64,000 bases of DNA from Chloroflexia bacterium SDU3-3 (GCA_009268125.1 WBOU01000002.1:62001-126000); one strand, 5' to 3'; positions 53,784 to 62,511 are shown, counted from the stretch's first letter. Numbers and translations are program-made. The notes: generated by a model from the letters alone, not told the origin.

Positions 53784-55055
53784 CTAGTATGATTTCAAAG
53801 ATAGCTTAAGCCGATTATAGATTTCCAAAGCGAAAAGTCTACCTACCTCAACAGGAACAGCATTACCAAGTTGTTTGATACATGCACCCCAAGGACCACA
53901 GAACTCCCAAGTGTCGGGGAACGTCTGTAATCGTGCTGCCTCGCGTGTAGTGAAATAACGAACAGAACCATCCTTATCGATGCGTAGCATATTTTCACCA
54001 CCAGGCGTACCATGAGTACCGGCCTTAAGTGCCTTAGATGGGTAATCCCAAAAACTACCAATGTGTGATTTGTAAGTTCTTGCGCCTGGATGCTGTATAT
54101 GATTAAGCAAAGATGGCTCTTCCCCTCGAGGACTGGGTTCTGGCATATTGTTTAACGCATCACGTACAGTTCTCCAAGGTTGAATCCCTTCTTCTTTTAA
54201 GAAATTCGCTTGGTGGCTAGAAACCAATAGCCTTTCCCGTATACCTAAATGATCTTGTGAAGGCTGAATGTTATGCCGTTCCCAATATACTTTGCTAACC
54301 CACTGATCATATAATAAAGCTTCCTTGCTATGAGTTGCGGTAAGAGTGAATGGCTTGATTCCAAGATCTTTACGGAATGCTGATATAATAACTCTTTCTC
54401 TGCGCTGTGGTACTCCAAAATCAGCGGTATCAATAAGCTGATGAGTCACAATATATTGTTCTTCATCCGCGAAGTCAGATTCTCTCAAACAACATAATTC
54501 TTTATAATGATCATACCAAGTATGATTATCTTTCATAGTATGACTTGGAAATTGAAGTCGTTTTAGAATGTAATCCAGATACTCTCTAAAACACTGACGT
54601 ACTAATCCTTTAACATTTTCAATAAGGACAGCTTTAGGCCTCGTTTTAGCAACTACATCAATAAATGTAGGAAACATATTTCTATGATCATTTGGCCCAA
54701 GCTTACGACCACCTGTTGAAAATGGTTGACAAGGAGGGCCACCTGAGAGAAGATCAATCCTGTTGGTGAATTCACTATAGTCTATAGATAAAGCATCTTT
54801 TTCTAGGATATGTTCTGGACTAATACCAAGAGCACTCTTACTATTTTTCTTTAGTGTCTGTACTGCAAACTCATTCAATTCGATTAGTGCTAGAGGCTTG
54901 AAACCTGAAGAGTGAATACCGAGAGCTAATCCTCCAGTACCAGCGAATAATTCCAAGCAGGTTAGGTTTGTATGACTATCCGATCTATACAGCGAATCAT
55001 TAGAATTAGCTGATAGGATAGGATTATGAGCTTGTAATATAACAGGTGTGGTCAT
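53784..55055 (-). CDS. DNA (cytosine-5-)-methyltransferase
   Basis: A 423-residue C5 methylase with the usual motif order: I CLELFAGTGGLALGIHSSGF (residues 33-52), IV LLSGGPPCQPFSTGG (catalytic Cys109), VI VLIENVKGL, VIII FGVPQRRERVIISAF, and X IKQLGNAVPVEVG close to the end. The target-recognition domain lies between VIII and X (about residues 230-350). It is the first gene of the cargo operon and presumably marks self DNA for the downstream helicase-nuclease. Sequence specificity is not predictable here. AT-rich codon use contrasts with the host. Confidence 0.94.
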   Translation of the reverse strand: MTTPVILQAHNPILSANSNDSLYRSDSHTNLTCLELFAGTGGLALGIHSSGFKPLALIELNEFAVQTLKKNSKSALGISPEHILEKDALSIDYSEFTNRIDLLSGGPPCQPFSTGGRKLGPNDHRNMFPTFIDVVAKTRPKAVLIENVKGLVRQCFREYLDYILKRLQFPSHTMKDNHTWYDHYKELCCLRESDFADEEQYIVTHQLIDTADFGVPQRRERVIISAFRKDLGIKPFTLTATHSKEALLYDQWVSKVYWERHNIQPSQDHLGIRERLLVSSHQANFLKEEGIQPWRTVRDALNNMPEPSPRGEEPSLLNHIQHPGARTYKSHIGSFWDYPSKALKAGTHGTPGGENMLRIDKDGSVRYFTTREAARLQTFPDTWEFCGPWGACIKQLGNAVPVEVGRLFALEIYNRLKLSLKSY

Positions 55056-55109
55056 ACATCCTCAATCATGCTTAAGATTCACTCTGAATCTATATCGGTT
55101 GTAGAAACT

Positions 55110-55137
55110 ATTATCTTACTAAATCTACACTGTCCAA
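55110..55137 (-). promoter_or_regulatory. Candidate promoter of the defence-like operon
   Basis: On the minus strand TTGGAC (55132-55137) and GATAAT (55110-55115) are 16 bp apart, about 55 bp before the methyltransferase ATG. The 271-bp gap between the tniQ stop (55328) and 55055 shows nothing else. Confidence 0.45.
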
Positions 55138-55327
55138 CAGCTCTATGGGTGTCAGAAGAGCTTAACTTTGAACAAGCTTAATGCATATAGATTTTGCATT
55201 GTGCTATTTTTCACAATATCTAATTTGGCATCGCCCTTGCCGTATTATAACGTATAGAGGCCACAGCGTCTATTATCTAAGATTACCAAATTCTACAGGT
55301 TTCGCTGCAACCTAGTAACTTCTTCAT

Positions 55328-57505
55328 CTACAGGTGAGTGGAAAATCGTTGTAGCCTTACCACATCTTCTCTTCCAAACCACCGCTGTTTTCCATCCATG
55401 TCGTTCAGAGGGATGAGTTTACCCTGTTTCACCCATCGGTCAAGAGTGGCTTTGCTTACGCCGAGGAATTTTAGGGCCTCACCAAAGGTTAGTCGCTGAT
55501 ATCGCCACTCAGCAAGCATGGTTTTGTCAAAGCGATAGATGTGACTACCATCGATACTCGGCCCCATGAGTGCGGTGAGGCGACCAGCTCGCGCCCAATT
55601 CTGCACTGTTATCGGTGTTATTCTGAGTATCTTTGCTGCGATGTCAGTAGTGATATAACGCTTCTGGAAAGATATAACATCACGCTCATCATAGACTTGG
55701 CGGCGTTTATCTTTAGGTTTCGTCGGATCTTGTACTTGTATTGGCATCAGCAGTCTAGTGCTAACCAGATGTTTGAGGGTTGTTGGTTTGCATTCCAGAC
55801 GCTCACAGACCATGTTTGCCGATAGCATTACGGGCTGCTCTGCTTGTACGAACTGGCTCAGCGTGGTCAAGACTGCAAGTGATTCCCACCAAAGGACGTG
55901 TAGCCCTATCGTATTTTCTGCTCTATAGGTTGGGAGTGTCCCTTCTTGGACAAGAGCCAAAAGGTGCGGGAGTCGTATTCCTATTGTAGAGAGCGTGCGT
56001 TGAACTCGGAGTAGATCCCATATCTCGTTGGTGAAACCGGATGGAAGTGTTCGGATGGGAACATTTTCGAGCAACGCTGTAAGGGAATCCATTATAGCTT
56101 TTGTTGAGAAGCACCATGTCGATGTACCGTCTACAAGAGGCCCACTCGTAGCCTGAAGGAGGCCAGCAGCAACCAGAGCAACGATCTGTTCTTTACTTAC
56201 GCCATAGGAGTTTGCTGCCTCAGTCAGCGAAAGCTGGGTCTTGCGAGCAAGTCCGAGTTGTTTCACGCTTTCTGCCTCGATGAGTCTCCATGGACGCTTA
56301 TGGTTCTGCGCTGGCGGACGTGTGGTTCGGAGATCGCCGGACGCTATGTGTGTTTTGAGGTTCTGTTCGCTGATTCCAAGGCGGCGGGCTGCTTCTCGTT
56401 GAGAAAGGAGTTCAGGGAACTGTCTATCAGGCAATCGTTGCGCGATACGATAATAGCGTAGCCAAGGATAGACAATATCGGTATCTGTGCGCACCTGCAT
56501 GTATGCCATCCAACTTTGGTGCAGCCAATCCCATTCACCACCACGAAATTTAGTCTGCAACATCCTAGGAAAACGTGCATAACCATCGTCTTCAGTGGCA
56601 GCGATGCGATCCAATGTCATATGCCATGTTTCAGGCCAGTATTGAAGCAACTGCCACATTGCCGTAAGCATGTTATGAATAAGGTTCACGTTTGCTTGTT
56701 GAAGCGTTATGTATAAACCTTCTCTAACAAGAGGTATGAGAAGGGTTGAATCGTTGAAGATGGGATTATTAGGATCTCGCGAAAGAAGTAATTGTGCTCC
56801 ACGCCAGAGGAAGGTGAAGAGTGTGCAGGTTGCCATATTATGCAGCGGATTATTTGCATCAATAGAGAGCGATGCGGGCGAATATGGTTTAGAACCACAT
56901 TCAATGGCACTCCATAGCAGATTCGTAAGTTGTAGGCTTGCTGGGTGATTACTGATCGATGTTGTTGGAAAGGAATGAACCGGTTTTCCGCAACGAGCGC
57001 AAGTACCGGATGAAATTGTAATACAGAGTGAATTCTGACACGATGGGCATGTGTCCACGAGCATTACTTGATGTTTCTGGCAACTCGTAATAAGGCGAAG
57101 CTGCCAGGGGGCAAAGAATGTTTGATCGGTACTGTAACAGAGAGGACAAACCTTATGGACGCTGCTTGAATGGATCCACCGTCCAGTATCGCTCCATTTC
57201 CACATAGGGATATTCGAATCTCCATATTCATGCACCAGTGTAGCCAGTTCTTCTTCCGGGTAGAATGCTGGTACGAAGCGATGGATGGTACATGCTGCCA
57301 AGCGTTCTGGAGATATCCCCGTAAGCTCAGCCAAGATACGATAATGGGTGGCAAGACGAAGCGCATTGATATTGTGTGGGATGGGTTTTGGCAAGAACCC
57401 ATGATACCAGTAAGGCTCCTCGTAGTGGTTTGCCCGTCTCAGACGTTCTAACAGCCCTACCATGCTTTCATAGGGAAGGGGAGTAAGTCGATTGATGAGG
57501 TGCAT
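55328..57505 (-). CDS. TniQ/TnsD-family target selector with about six tandem HTH modules
   Basis: A 725-residue target-site protein. Residues 1-200 form the TniQ domain with zinc ligands C120xxC123, C142xxH145, C153xxC156 and C169xxC172. From residue 366 onward comes a string of HTH units of the MerR/excisionase type, each about 50 residues: 366 (SQREAARRLGISEQNLKTHI), 425 (SLTEAANSYGVSKEQIVALV), 492 (weaker), 559 (SANMVCERLECKPTTLKHLV), 617 (TTDIAAKILRITPITVQNWA) and 671 (FGEALKFLGVSKATLDRWVK). Several are followed by a GR/GDL wing and an acidic helix. Tn7 TnsD has about 508 residues. This protein probably recognises the gyrB stop-codon region or its downstream flank. Confidence 0.9.
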   Translation of the reverse strand: MHLINRLTPLPYESMVGLLERLRRANHYEEPYWYHGFLPKPIPHNINALRLATHYRILAELTGISPERLAACTIHRFVPAFYPEEELATLVHEYGDSNIPMWKWSDTGRWIHSSSVHKVCPLCYSTDQTFFAPWQLRLITSCQKHQVMLVDTCPSCQNSLCITISSGTCARCGKPVHSFPTTSISNHPASLQLTNLLWSAIECGSKPYSPASLSIDANNPLHNMATCTLFTFLWRGAQLLLSRDPNNPIFNDSTLLIPLVREGLYITLQQANVNLIHNMLTAMWQLLQYWPETWHMTLDRIAATEDDGYARFPRMLQTKFRGGEWDWLHQSWMAYMQVRTDTDIVYPWLRYYRIAQRLPDRQFPELLSQREAARRLGISEQNLKTHIASGDLRTTRPPAQNHKRPWRLIEAESVKQLGLARKTQLSLTEAANSYGVSKEQIVALVAAGLLQATSGPLVDGTSTWCFSTKAIMDSLTALLENVPIRTLPSGFTNEIWDLLRVQRTLSTIGIRLPHLLALVQEGTLPTYRAENTIGLHVLWWESLAVLTTLSQFVQAEQPVMLSANMVCERLECKPTTLKHLVSTRLLMPIQVQDPTKPKDKRRQVYDERDVISFQKRYITTDIAAKILRITPITVQNWARAGRLTALMGPSIDGSHIYRFDKTMLAEWRYQRLTFGEALKFLGVSKATLDRWVKQGKLIPLNDMDGKQRWFGREDVVRLQRFSTHL

Positions 57506-57518
57506 ACTCTATCCTATG

Positions 57519-58553
57519 CTACATAATGCCTTGGCTCGTTTTACGCTTTTCCCGAGCTTTGCTACGCTGATTTGTCCCTCCCACCGATGTTGGGATGTTT
57601 GGTTTTGTCGGTGACATTGGTGGTGGGCCAATAAATGGATTGGCAATTTTGCGGCGCTTGCCGGCTAGCCGATCTGCAAAGGCTTGGGCAAGAAGTATGT
57701 CATCAAGATGCTCTCGTCCTTGAGTGAGCGCCAGATAGGAAGCGCGGCGGATAAGTGCTATGAGGTAGCTAATTATTCCCTCTGAAGCTACGAAACACCT
57801 CCAGGCTCGCTCACGGTTAGCCAGCATAGAGGGTTCGTTGAGCGGGAGCAGCTTCTCAAGCTGGTCGAGAAACGTACGAAATTCTATAATGGTGCTAGGT
57901 ATTGCTTCATCCCACGTAAAGGATTCTAATTCTTCGGGGTCGCCAAAGAGGCGTGCAAGCTGTGGGTTGGCTGCAACAACCTTTTCAGCCTCACCCTTTA
58001 ACCCAATTAGTATGCAGGATATATGGGTGTCTTTGATGAGGTTTTTAAGCCAGTCGCTAACGGCTTCTTGAATCTTATGATTGTCTCGATTAAAGAAATG
58101 CTGTAATTCGTCCAGAATTACAAGTTGGACATCGCATTCCTTAATGAAGCTGATAAGACGAGCTGTCATCCCTCCCGTTGTACCACTCAGTGCGCGTGGG
58201 TCTCCGAGTGTCTGGAGGAGTGCTGCTGCAAGATTTTTAATGGTTGCGGGTGAAGGAATCGTTGTGCGTAACACTGGGCAATGGACTCCTGTTTCCGTTA
58301 TCGTCATGGGGTAGTTTTGCGCATAGGAGTTTGCGAGGGTCGTTTTACCTGCCCCTGTTTGTCCAATGAGAAGCATGCAAGGAGGCTCCGCTGCAATAGG
58401 CTGCATCTCGTGACTTTCACGGATCTTCTTCATGATTTCTGTCCAGCGAGGATAGATGACACGTATTTGCTCCACGTAGACGATCCGCTGCGGTCCTGGA
58501 AGCTTACAGATGTCTGCATGTGATAGGTATGGAGACGAGTTGGATGTGTCCAT
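57519..58553 (-). CDS. tnsC: TnsC-family AAA+ transposition regulator
   Basis: ATPase that connects the target complex to the transposase. The 344-residue protein has CMLLIGQTGAGKTTLANSYAQ (Walker A, about residues 60-80), VQLVILDELQHFFNRDN (Walker B), a sensor-1 region SCILIGLKGEAEKVV, and a conserved FLDQLEKLLPL segment. Length and motifs fit TniB/TnsC. ATG 58553 follows AAAGGAACGTTC; a longer frame to 58604 would overlap tnsB. The tniQ gene starts 13 nt after its stop. Confidence 0.93.
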   Translation of the reverse strand: MDTSNSSPYLSHADICKLPGPQRIVYVEQIRVIYPRWTEIMKKIRESHEMQPIAAEPPCMLLIGQTGAGKTTLANSYAQNYPMTITETGVHCPVLRTTIPSPATIKNLAAALLQTLGDPRALSGTTGGMTARLISFIKECDVQLVILDELQHFFNRDNHKIQEAVSDWLKNLIKDTHISCILIGLKGEAEKVVAANPQLARLFGDPEELESFTWDEAIPSTIIEFRTFLDQLEKLLPLNEPSMLANRERAWRCFVASEGIISYLIALIRRASYLALTQGREHLDDILLAQAFADRLAGKRRKIANPFIGPPPMSPTKPNIPTSVGGTNQRSKAREKRKTSQGIM

Positions 58554-58564
58554 GAACGTTCCTT

Positions 58565-60742
58565 TTATCGCTTTGATGATGGCAAGTGATAATCGCCGCC
58601 CCAACCGGACGTGTCCAAAGGGTCTTCATTCGAAGGTGGTGGCAATGGTTTCTGCTCAGTTTCTTGGGTACCCTGAGGTACAGACGCGGGGGATGTTTCC
58701 TTGGATTGTTTGGCAGTATATGCTTTTGGCTGCTGCGGTGAATCTGTGGGAGGTGGCAATGATGGTTTGGGCGAGATAGCCTGTGGATCCGCGGTCGTCG
58801 TAGCTTCTGATACTGTGAGTGCATCAGAAGTAATATTGGCACCAATATCGAGGAATCGTGCGGCAGACTTGCGGCCCTTAATCTTACGAGTGAGCGAGAA
58901 TTCGTGTGCGACAATCTGCTGGATCTGCTGTTTTGCCGCTGCGAGCGCCTCAATATTGACGTCACGCTTCTGCTGAAGGACAAAACGGCGAATGACGCGG
59001 TGTTTCCAGAGGGAGAGACCTTGGGTGTAAGCTTGATCAATCGCTGGTATGCGAAGCCAGCGCTGCTCGTTTGGGGAATAGACAGCGATTGCACGTAAAT
59101 CGGCGGGATCGTATTTGATAGCGACCGTTGTGCCACTGCCTAGCACTGATCGCATCTGGGCGATGTCGGGGCTTTGGTATACCAGCGATTCAAAGTCAAT
59201 CCCATGGCGCTGGAGTGTACGTGTCTCGTTCGGCTGAAGAAGTAATCGTACTTCTTCGGCATTGTTATGCAGAGAAGGGATGAACCCATTTGCTACACTT
59301 TCTGCCCACCTCTTTGCGGGGATGCCACCAATGCCATCGTGCCAACGTTGCGCATAGATATCAAGCAGAAAGATATGCAGGATTTTCAATAATGTGTTGA
59401 GGGGAAGACAGGCATGCGCAAAGACGTTGTAGTCGCCGCGATCGATCATATTTGAGAAAGTCGTTCCAGGGAGGGTATGAATAAGGCCCGTGTTGTTGGT
59501 GCGGAAAAATCGTTCAATGCTGCCCTTGAACCAGGGTGTATGGACAGGCATGCGTTCCAGAATAATGCCAAGCTGTGCGCAGGCATGTTCCAAATCCTGT
59601 CCAATGAATTCTTTGCCGTTGTCGATAACGAGCAGTTCAGGCAGTCCATAAGCTAGCCAGGAGTTCTTTGTTTCGTAGCATTGGCTTGTATCTGCCTTCG
59701 GGAGAATCCCATGCTGGAGGCAACTGCTGATGGTACGGTAGCTGGGCGGCTCAAACCCGAGGTAGAAGCCAAATGGGAACCCAGTATATACATCCAGTGC
59801 GTAGGTGAGTGTTGGCCGTCCGATGGGAAGGCGATCCTCCTCGTCAACAATAAATACATCCAGAAGGGTATGATCAATTTCGACGCGTTCAAGAATGCGG
59901 GTAGGCTGTGGTCCTTGTGCCACCGGAGCATCGGTTTGTAGCTCTTTCCGACTGGCCCGCCGACGGAGAACGGTTTGGATACCAGTAGCTTGAATGCGTC
60001 GATACAGGGTTGAGGGACTCGGTGGTACTAACTGCTCAGAAGGTGATCGAAGTGCATTTTCATCACGAAGACGGTTGATGATCATAAAATATACATCCTG
60101 GGCAGTACGGTACTGAGGTTTGGCTACACACTCGGCTAGGATTCCCTGCACGATTGCTTCGAGTTCAGCTTTGAGATTAGTTTTCCCTTTCCGACCATGC
60201 CCTGGTGTATTTGGCACGAGTGCGCGTATGTCAAAGCCACTTTCCAAGAATGCGCTGAGCCAACGTTGAATACTGCGGTTGCTTGTAGCCTGCCCAATCG
60301 CAGCACGGGTATGCCGGTTATTGCCAGTTGGTACAGACTCAGTCGTTGGTGATACGGTATTTGTTGGCTGTAGTGATGCGGCATAGTCTGCAATAGCCGC
60401 AGTGGTGCATTCTTTGGGCGGCATGCGTAGCAATGGTAAGAGTAATTGATATCTCCTCCAGGCTTCATCCCGTTGTTTGGCTGGGAGCATATGAAGGTCA
60501 TCAAAGGTGTAGCTCGTAGCCAGCGGGCGTTCGGATGTGTTGCTCACATTGTGTCCCCGAACCTCAAATTGAATCTCTCCTCGTCCCCAGGCTTCAACAA
60601 GTTCGGCATAAGTGATGATGGCTTGGCCACCAAAACTCTGATTTTCGACAGCTAGCCGACCTTCGGTCAAGATTTGACGTACGATATACACATTCGACTG
60701 ATAGAGATAGCGTGATCCTTGGGTAAGGCGCAATCGAGCCAT
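58565..60742 (-). CDS. tnsB: TnsB-family DDE transposase
   Basis: Retroviral-integrase-fold transposase that binds the end repeats and joins 3' ends to the target. In the 725-residue protein HTH domains occupy residues 1-250; the catalytic core has D290 (VEIDHTLLD), D374 (LVIDNGKEF) and E410 (KGSIERFF), a DD35E spacing. A beta-barrel domain follows, then a C-terminal disordered tail rich in Pro/Ser/Thr (residues about 660-725), probably contacting TnsC. ATG 60742 follows GGAGG. tnsA ends 18 nt upstream and tnsC starts 11 nt downstream, giving one tight operon. Confidence 0.95.
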   Translation of the reverse strand: MARLRLTQGSRYLYQSNVYIVRQILTEGRLAVENQSFGGQAIITYAELVEAWGRGEIQFEVRGHNVSNTSERPLATSYTFDDLHMLPAKQRDEAWRRYQLLLPLLRMPPKECTTAAIADYAASLQPTNTVSPTTESVPTGNNRHTRAAIGQATSNRSIQRWLSAFLESGFDIRALVPNTPGHGRKGKTNLKAELEAIVQGILAECVAKPQYRTAQDVYFMIINRLRDENALRSPSEQLVPPSPSTLYRRIQATGIQTVLRRRASRKELQTDAPVAQGPQPTRILERVEIDHTLLDVFIVDEEDRLPIGRPTLTYALDVYTGFPFGFYLGFEPPSYRTISSCLQHGILPKADTSQCYETKNSWLAYGLPELLVIDNGKEFIGQDLEHACAQLGIILERMPVHTPWFKGSIERFFRTNNTGLIHTLPGTTFSNMIDRGDYNVFAHACLPLNTLLKILHIFLLDIYAQRWHDGIGGIPAKRWAESVANGFIPSLHNNAEEVRLLLQPNETRTLQRHGIDFESLVYQSPDIAQMRSVLGSGTTVAIKYDPADLRAIAVYSPNEQRWLRIPAIDQAYTQGLSLWKHRVIRRFVLQQKRDVNIEALAAAKQQIQQIVAHEFSLTRKIKGRKSAARFLDIGANITSDALTVSEATTTADPQAISPKPSLPPPTDSPQQPKAYTAKQSKETSPASVPQGTQETEQKPLPPPSNEDPLDTSGWGGDYHLPSSKR

Positions 60743-60760
60743 GGCTTCCTCCAATGTCAG

Positions 60761-61390
60761 CTAACAGGGTAACCGAATCAAACTGGTGGTTGTGAGTGGC
60801 TGATGCATATTAGTACGGAGGATATTTCGGAATAAAAGCGCATAGAGATGGGGCGCATGGATCATCGATGAGGTGCCTGCTAAGGTCGAAGCGAGAATGC
60901 CAAATGGTAGTCCATCAGGATTGTGTTCTAACAGTGCGCGGCAACGGGTTGGGACATCGATGGGTATTGGTGTTCGTGCATAGCGCCAGAGAAGCTTGAG
61001 ATTAGCAAGTTGATGTCCCGAACGCAAGTCAATATCAGTTATCACGACAAACATGTGATCATTAGCAGACGCCCATGTTTGTCCTATTCTGATCTGGCGT
61101 TGAGCCACATCATCAGAAACAAGTGCGGCAGGTTTACACTCAACAAGTTCTTTTCCTGTTGCACGGATGACCTGAAAGTCTGGGGTGTAGGTGTGGGATG
61201 TGCCATCCAGATCGGTATGGGAAATAGTGAATGGTTGTGGGTAATATGCATGAACGGTGGGGTCGTATTCGAGAAAGAAGAGGAGGTCGCGTTCAATCGT
61301 GGACTCGTAGGCGACATTTGGCGGCATCTTGAGGCTGGGGAATGAGCCAATAATATTGCCGCCACGATTGCTGGGGACTCGTACAGGCAT
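60761..61390 (-). CDS. tnsA: TnsA-family endonuclease subunit
   Basis: Cuts the 5' ends of the element so that it moves by cut-and-paste. The 209-residue protein has the restriction-type active site Glu33 (YESTIERDLLFFLEYDP), Asp71 (YTPDFQV) and Glu84-Cys-Lys86 (ELVECKPA). In Tn7 the last motif is Gln-x-Lys. A C-terminal winged-helix-like region follows. ATG 61390 has GAGGAGGAATTTT upstream and lies 100 nt after a near-consensus promoter; a longer frame to 61525 would start inside that promoter and is rejected. Confidence 0.92.
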   Translation of the reverse strand: MPVRVPSNRGGNIIGSFPSLKMPPNVAYESTIERDLLFFLEYDPTVHAYYPQPFTISHTDLDGTSHTYTPDFQVIRATGKELVECKPAALVSDDVAQRQIRIGQTWASANDHMFVVITDIDLRSGHQLANLKLLWRYARTPIPIDVPTRCRALLEHNPDGLPFGILASTLAGTSSMIHAPHLYALLFRNILRTNMHQPLTTTSLIRLPC

Positions 61391-61496
61391 AAAATTCCTC
61401 CTCGCTTCGTATAGCCGAGGCAGGCTCTCATTCCAAGAGGGAAGCGACTTGTTGGGGTAGTGTTCTGCCTGAAGACACGCTGGCCTTCTCAAGGCT

Positions 61497-61525
61497 ACTA
61501 TAGAACGTACGTTTTGTTTTGTCAA
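61497..61525 (-). promoter_or_regulatory. Promoter of the tns operon with a palindrome in its spacer
   Basis: On the minus strand TTGACA (61520-61525), 17 bp, TATAGT (61497-61502). The spacer contains the palindrome AACGTACGTT (61504-61513), a possible operator for a transposon-encoded regulator such as TniQ or TnsB. The remainder of the 337-bp gap up to 61728 is AT-rich without a gene. Confidence 0.75.
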
Positions 61526-61652
61526 TCGGTGATTTCTCAGGATGAGAGAGGAGGGCTGCTAGAGGCTGTCGATTCTCTTAGCAACATAATATGGGAAGAA
61601 GTTTTCTTGCCAATCTGAATGCTTTAGCTAATGGGTAACTTGCTTTTCGGTA

Positions 61653-61680
61653 TTGCAAAAGCAGTTGTGTGTTATATCAT
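61653..61680 (+). promoter_or_regulatory. Promoter candidate for the 189-aa cargo gene
   Basis: TTGCAA (61653-61658), 16 bp, TATCAT (61675-61680) on the plus strand, about 49 bp before the ATG at 61729. Confidence 0.5.
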
Positions 61681-61728
61681 TATGATACGTGGTATTCGGT
61701 CATCGGTGTTGACTAACAAGAGGGAACT

Positions 61729-62298
61729 ATGAAACAAGAAAGCCTATCTATTATTCATTTATTTCTCGAAAAGGTTGAGGAAATGCTAAGCGAGGAGTTT
61801 ATAAAGTCCTTGGAAGAGAATTCTACGATATCAGTTTCTATCAATAGCAAGAAAGGCTTAACGGAAAGAATAGCTCCAAGCTCTACGTCTATAAAAGCGG
61901 TTGCCACAAACTATCGAATATTTACTTCGGCTGAGAATATATCTATTAGAGGGTTAGGTAAGCTATTAGATGATCCTGATATTTCTCTAGAATGGAAGAA
62001 AACATATCAAGATGTGCGTGATAAATTAAACCAATTTCTTGATGAAGAAACTGGGTTTCATATTGGTGATGGAGGAACTCCTTTGACAAGGCGATATATA
62101 GTTGATATTTTCATAAACGGTTGGATATTCCATGTTAAAGATAGTGATAAAACAAAAGTTTATAGGGAATGGAAAGAAAGTCCATTGATATTTTATGGTT
62201 TAGAACAGGTATTTATTACCGTTATTTATCAGCTGTCTGGTGCTGTAGGTATTATCGCAGGCCGATGCCGTGAGGAGATTATGAGATCTGCGGAATAA
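61729..62298 (+). CDS. Unrecognised AT-rich cargo protein at the right transposon end, 189 aa
   Basis: Starts MKQESLSIIHLFLEKVEEML after AAGAGGGA. Largely helical with charged segments; a central part, FLDEETGFHIGDGGTPLTRRYIVDIFINGW, may be a small folded core, and YHVKD-like strand WIFHVKDSD follows. A hydrophobic stretch (FYGLEQVFITVIYQLSGAVGIIAG) near the end could be a buried helix or membrane contact. It is the only plus-strand gene in the element, transcribed away from tnsA. No family or function recognised; it could be a separate defence, accessory or regulatory gene. Confidence 0.7.
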   Translation: MKQESLSIIHLFLEKVEEMLSEEFIKSLEENSTISVSINSKKGLTERIAPSSTSIKAVATNYRIFTSAENISIRGLGKLLDDPDISLEWKKTYQDVRDKLNQFLDEETGFHIGDGGTPLTRRYIVDIFINGWIFHVKDSDKTKVYREWKESPLIFYGLEQVFITVIYQLSGAVGIIAGRCREEIMRSAE

Positions 62299-62342
62299 GG
62301 TTTTGATTACTATCAACTAAAAAATCTCAGAGTAAACTTTTT

Positions 62343-62461
62343 GCCAATACGCTCGGCAATAAGTTTACTTTTTGCCAATACGTCTGAAAATAGGTTGCCA
62401 ATACGTCTGACATAGAAGCCTTTCCTGGGCTTTTTTCTGCCAATACGTGTGACAATTTACA
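62343..62461 (-). repeat. Right transposon end: terminal repeat and four TnsB-type sites
   Basis: GCCAATACG begins four sites in inverse orientation to the left end: 62343-62357, 62374-62388, 62397-62411 and 62439-62453. The cores diverge after GCCAATACG (CTCGGC, TCTGAA, TCTGAC, TGTGAC). Spacings are 31, 23 and 42 bp, unlike the even 21 bp of the left end. The outermost site plus AATTTACA forms the 23-bp terminal repeat. Confidence 0.9.
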
Positions 62462-62466
62462 TAGCG
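62462..62466. repeat. Target-site duplication, right copy (TAGCG)
   Basis: Matches the left copy at 48993-48997 exactly and directly abuts the terminal ACA of the right inverted repeat. Confidence 0.95.
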
Positions 62467-62511
62467 CTGTGCATGGCCGCGCGTGATTGCTCGATAAACA
62501 CCTTTGGTGTG

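Larger units (their letters stand above)
48998..62461. mobile_element. Complete Tn7-like transposon, 13,464 bp
   Basis: Ends are defined by 23-bp inverted repeats (48998-49020 and 62439-62461, 21 of 23 identical; both begin TGTAA and end CGTATTGGC) and by a perfect TAGCG duplication. The element carries tnsA-tnsB-tnsC-tniQ/tnsD (minus strand, right half), a four-gene defence-like operon (minus strand, left half) and one plus-strand gene by the right end. There is no tnsE, Cas gene or CRISPR array. All core genes look intact, including TnsA (cut-and-paste ability) and the DDE residues of TnsB. Base composition is clearly lower in GC than the host, lowest in the cargo, pointing to horizontal transfer. 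Confidence 0.96.

Noticed and set aside
60761-61525. Longer tnsA starting at 61525
   Set aside because: The first 45 codons would overlap the best promoter and its -10 element; GAGGAGG precedes ATG 61390.
48998-62461. CRISPR-associated transposon (CAST)
   Set aside because: No cas gene, CRISPR repeat or guide-like sequence is visible in or beside the element, and the TniQ is a long TnsD-type protein rather than a short Cascade-bound form.
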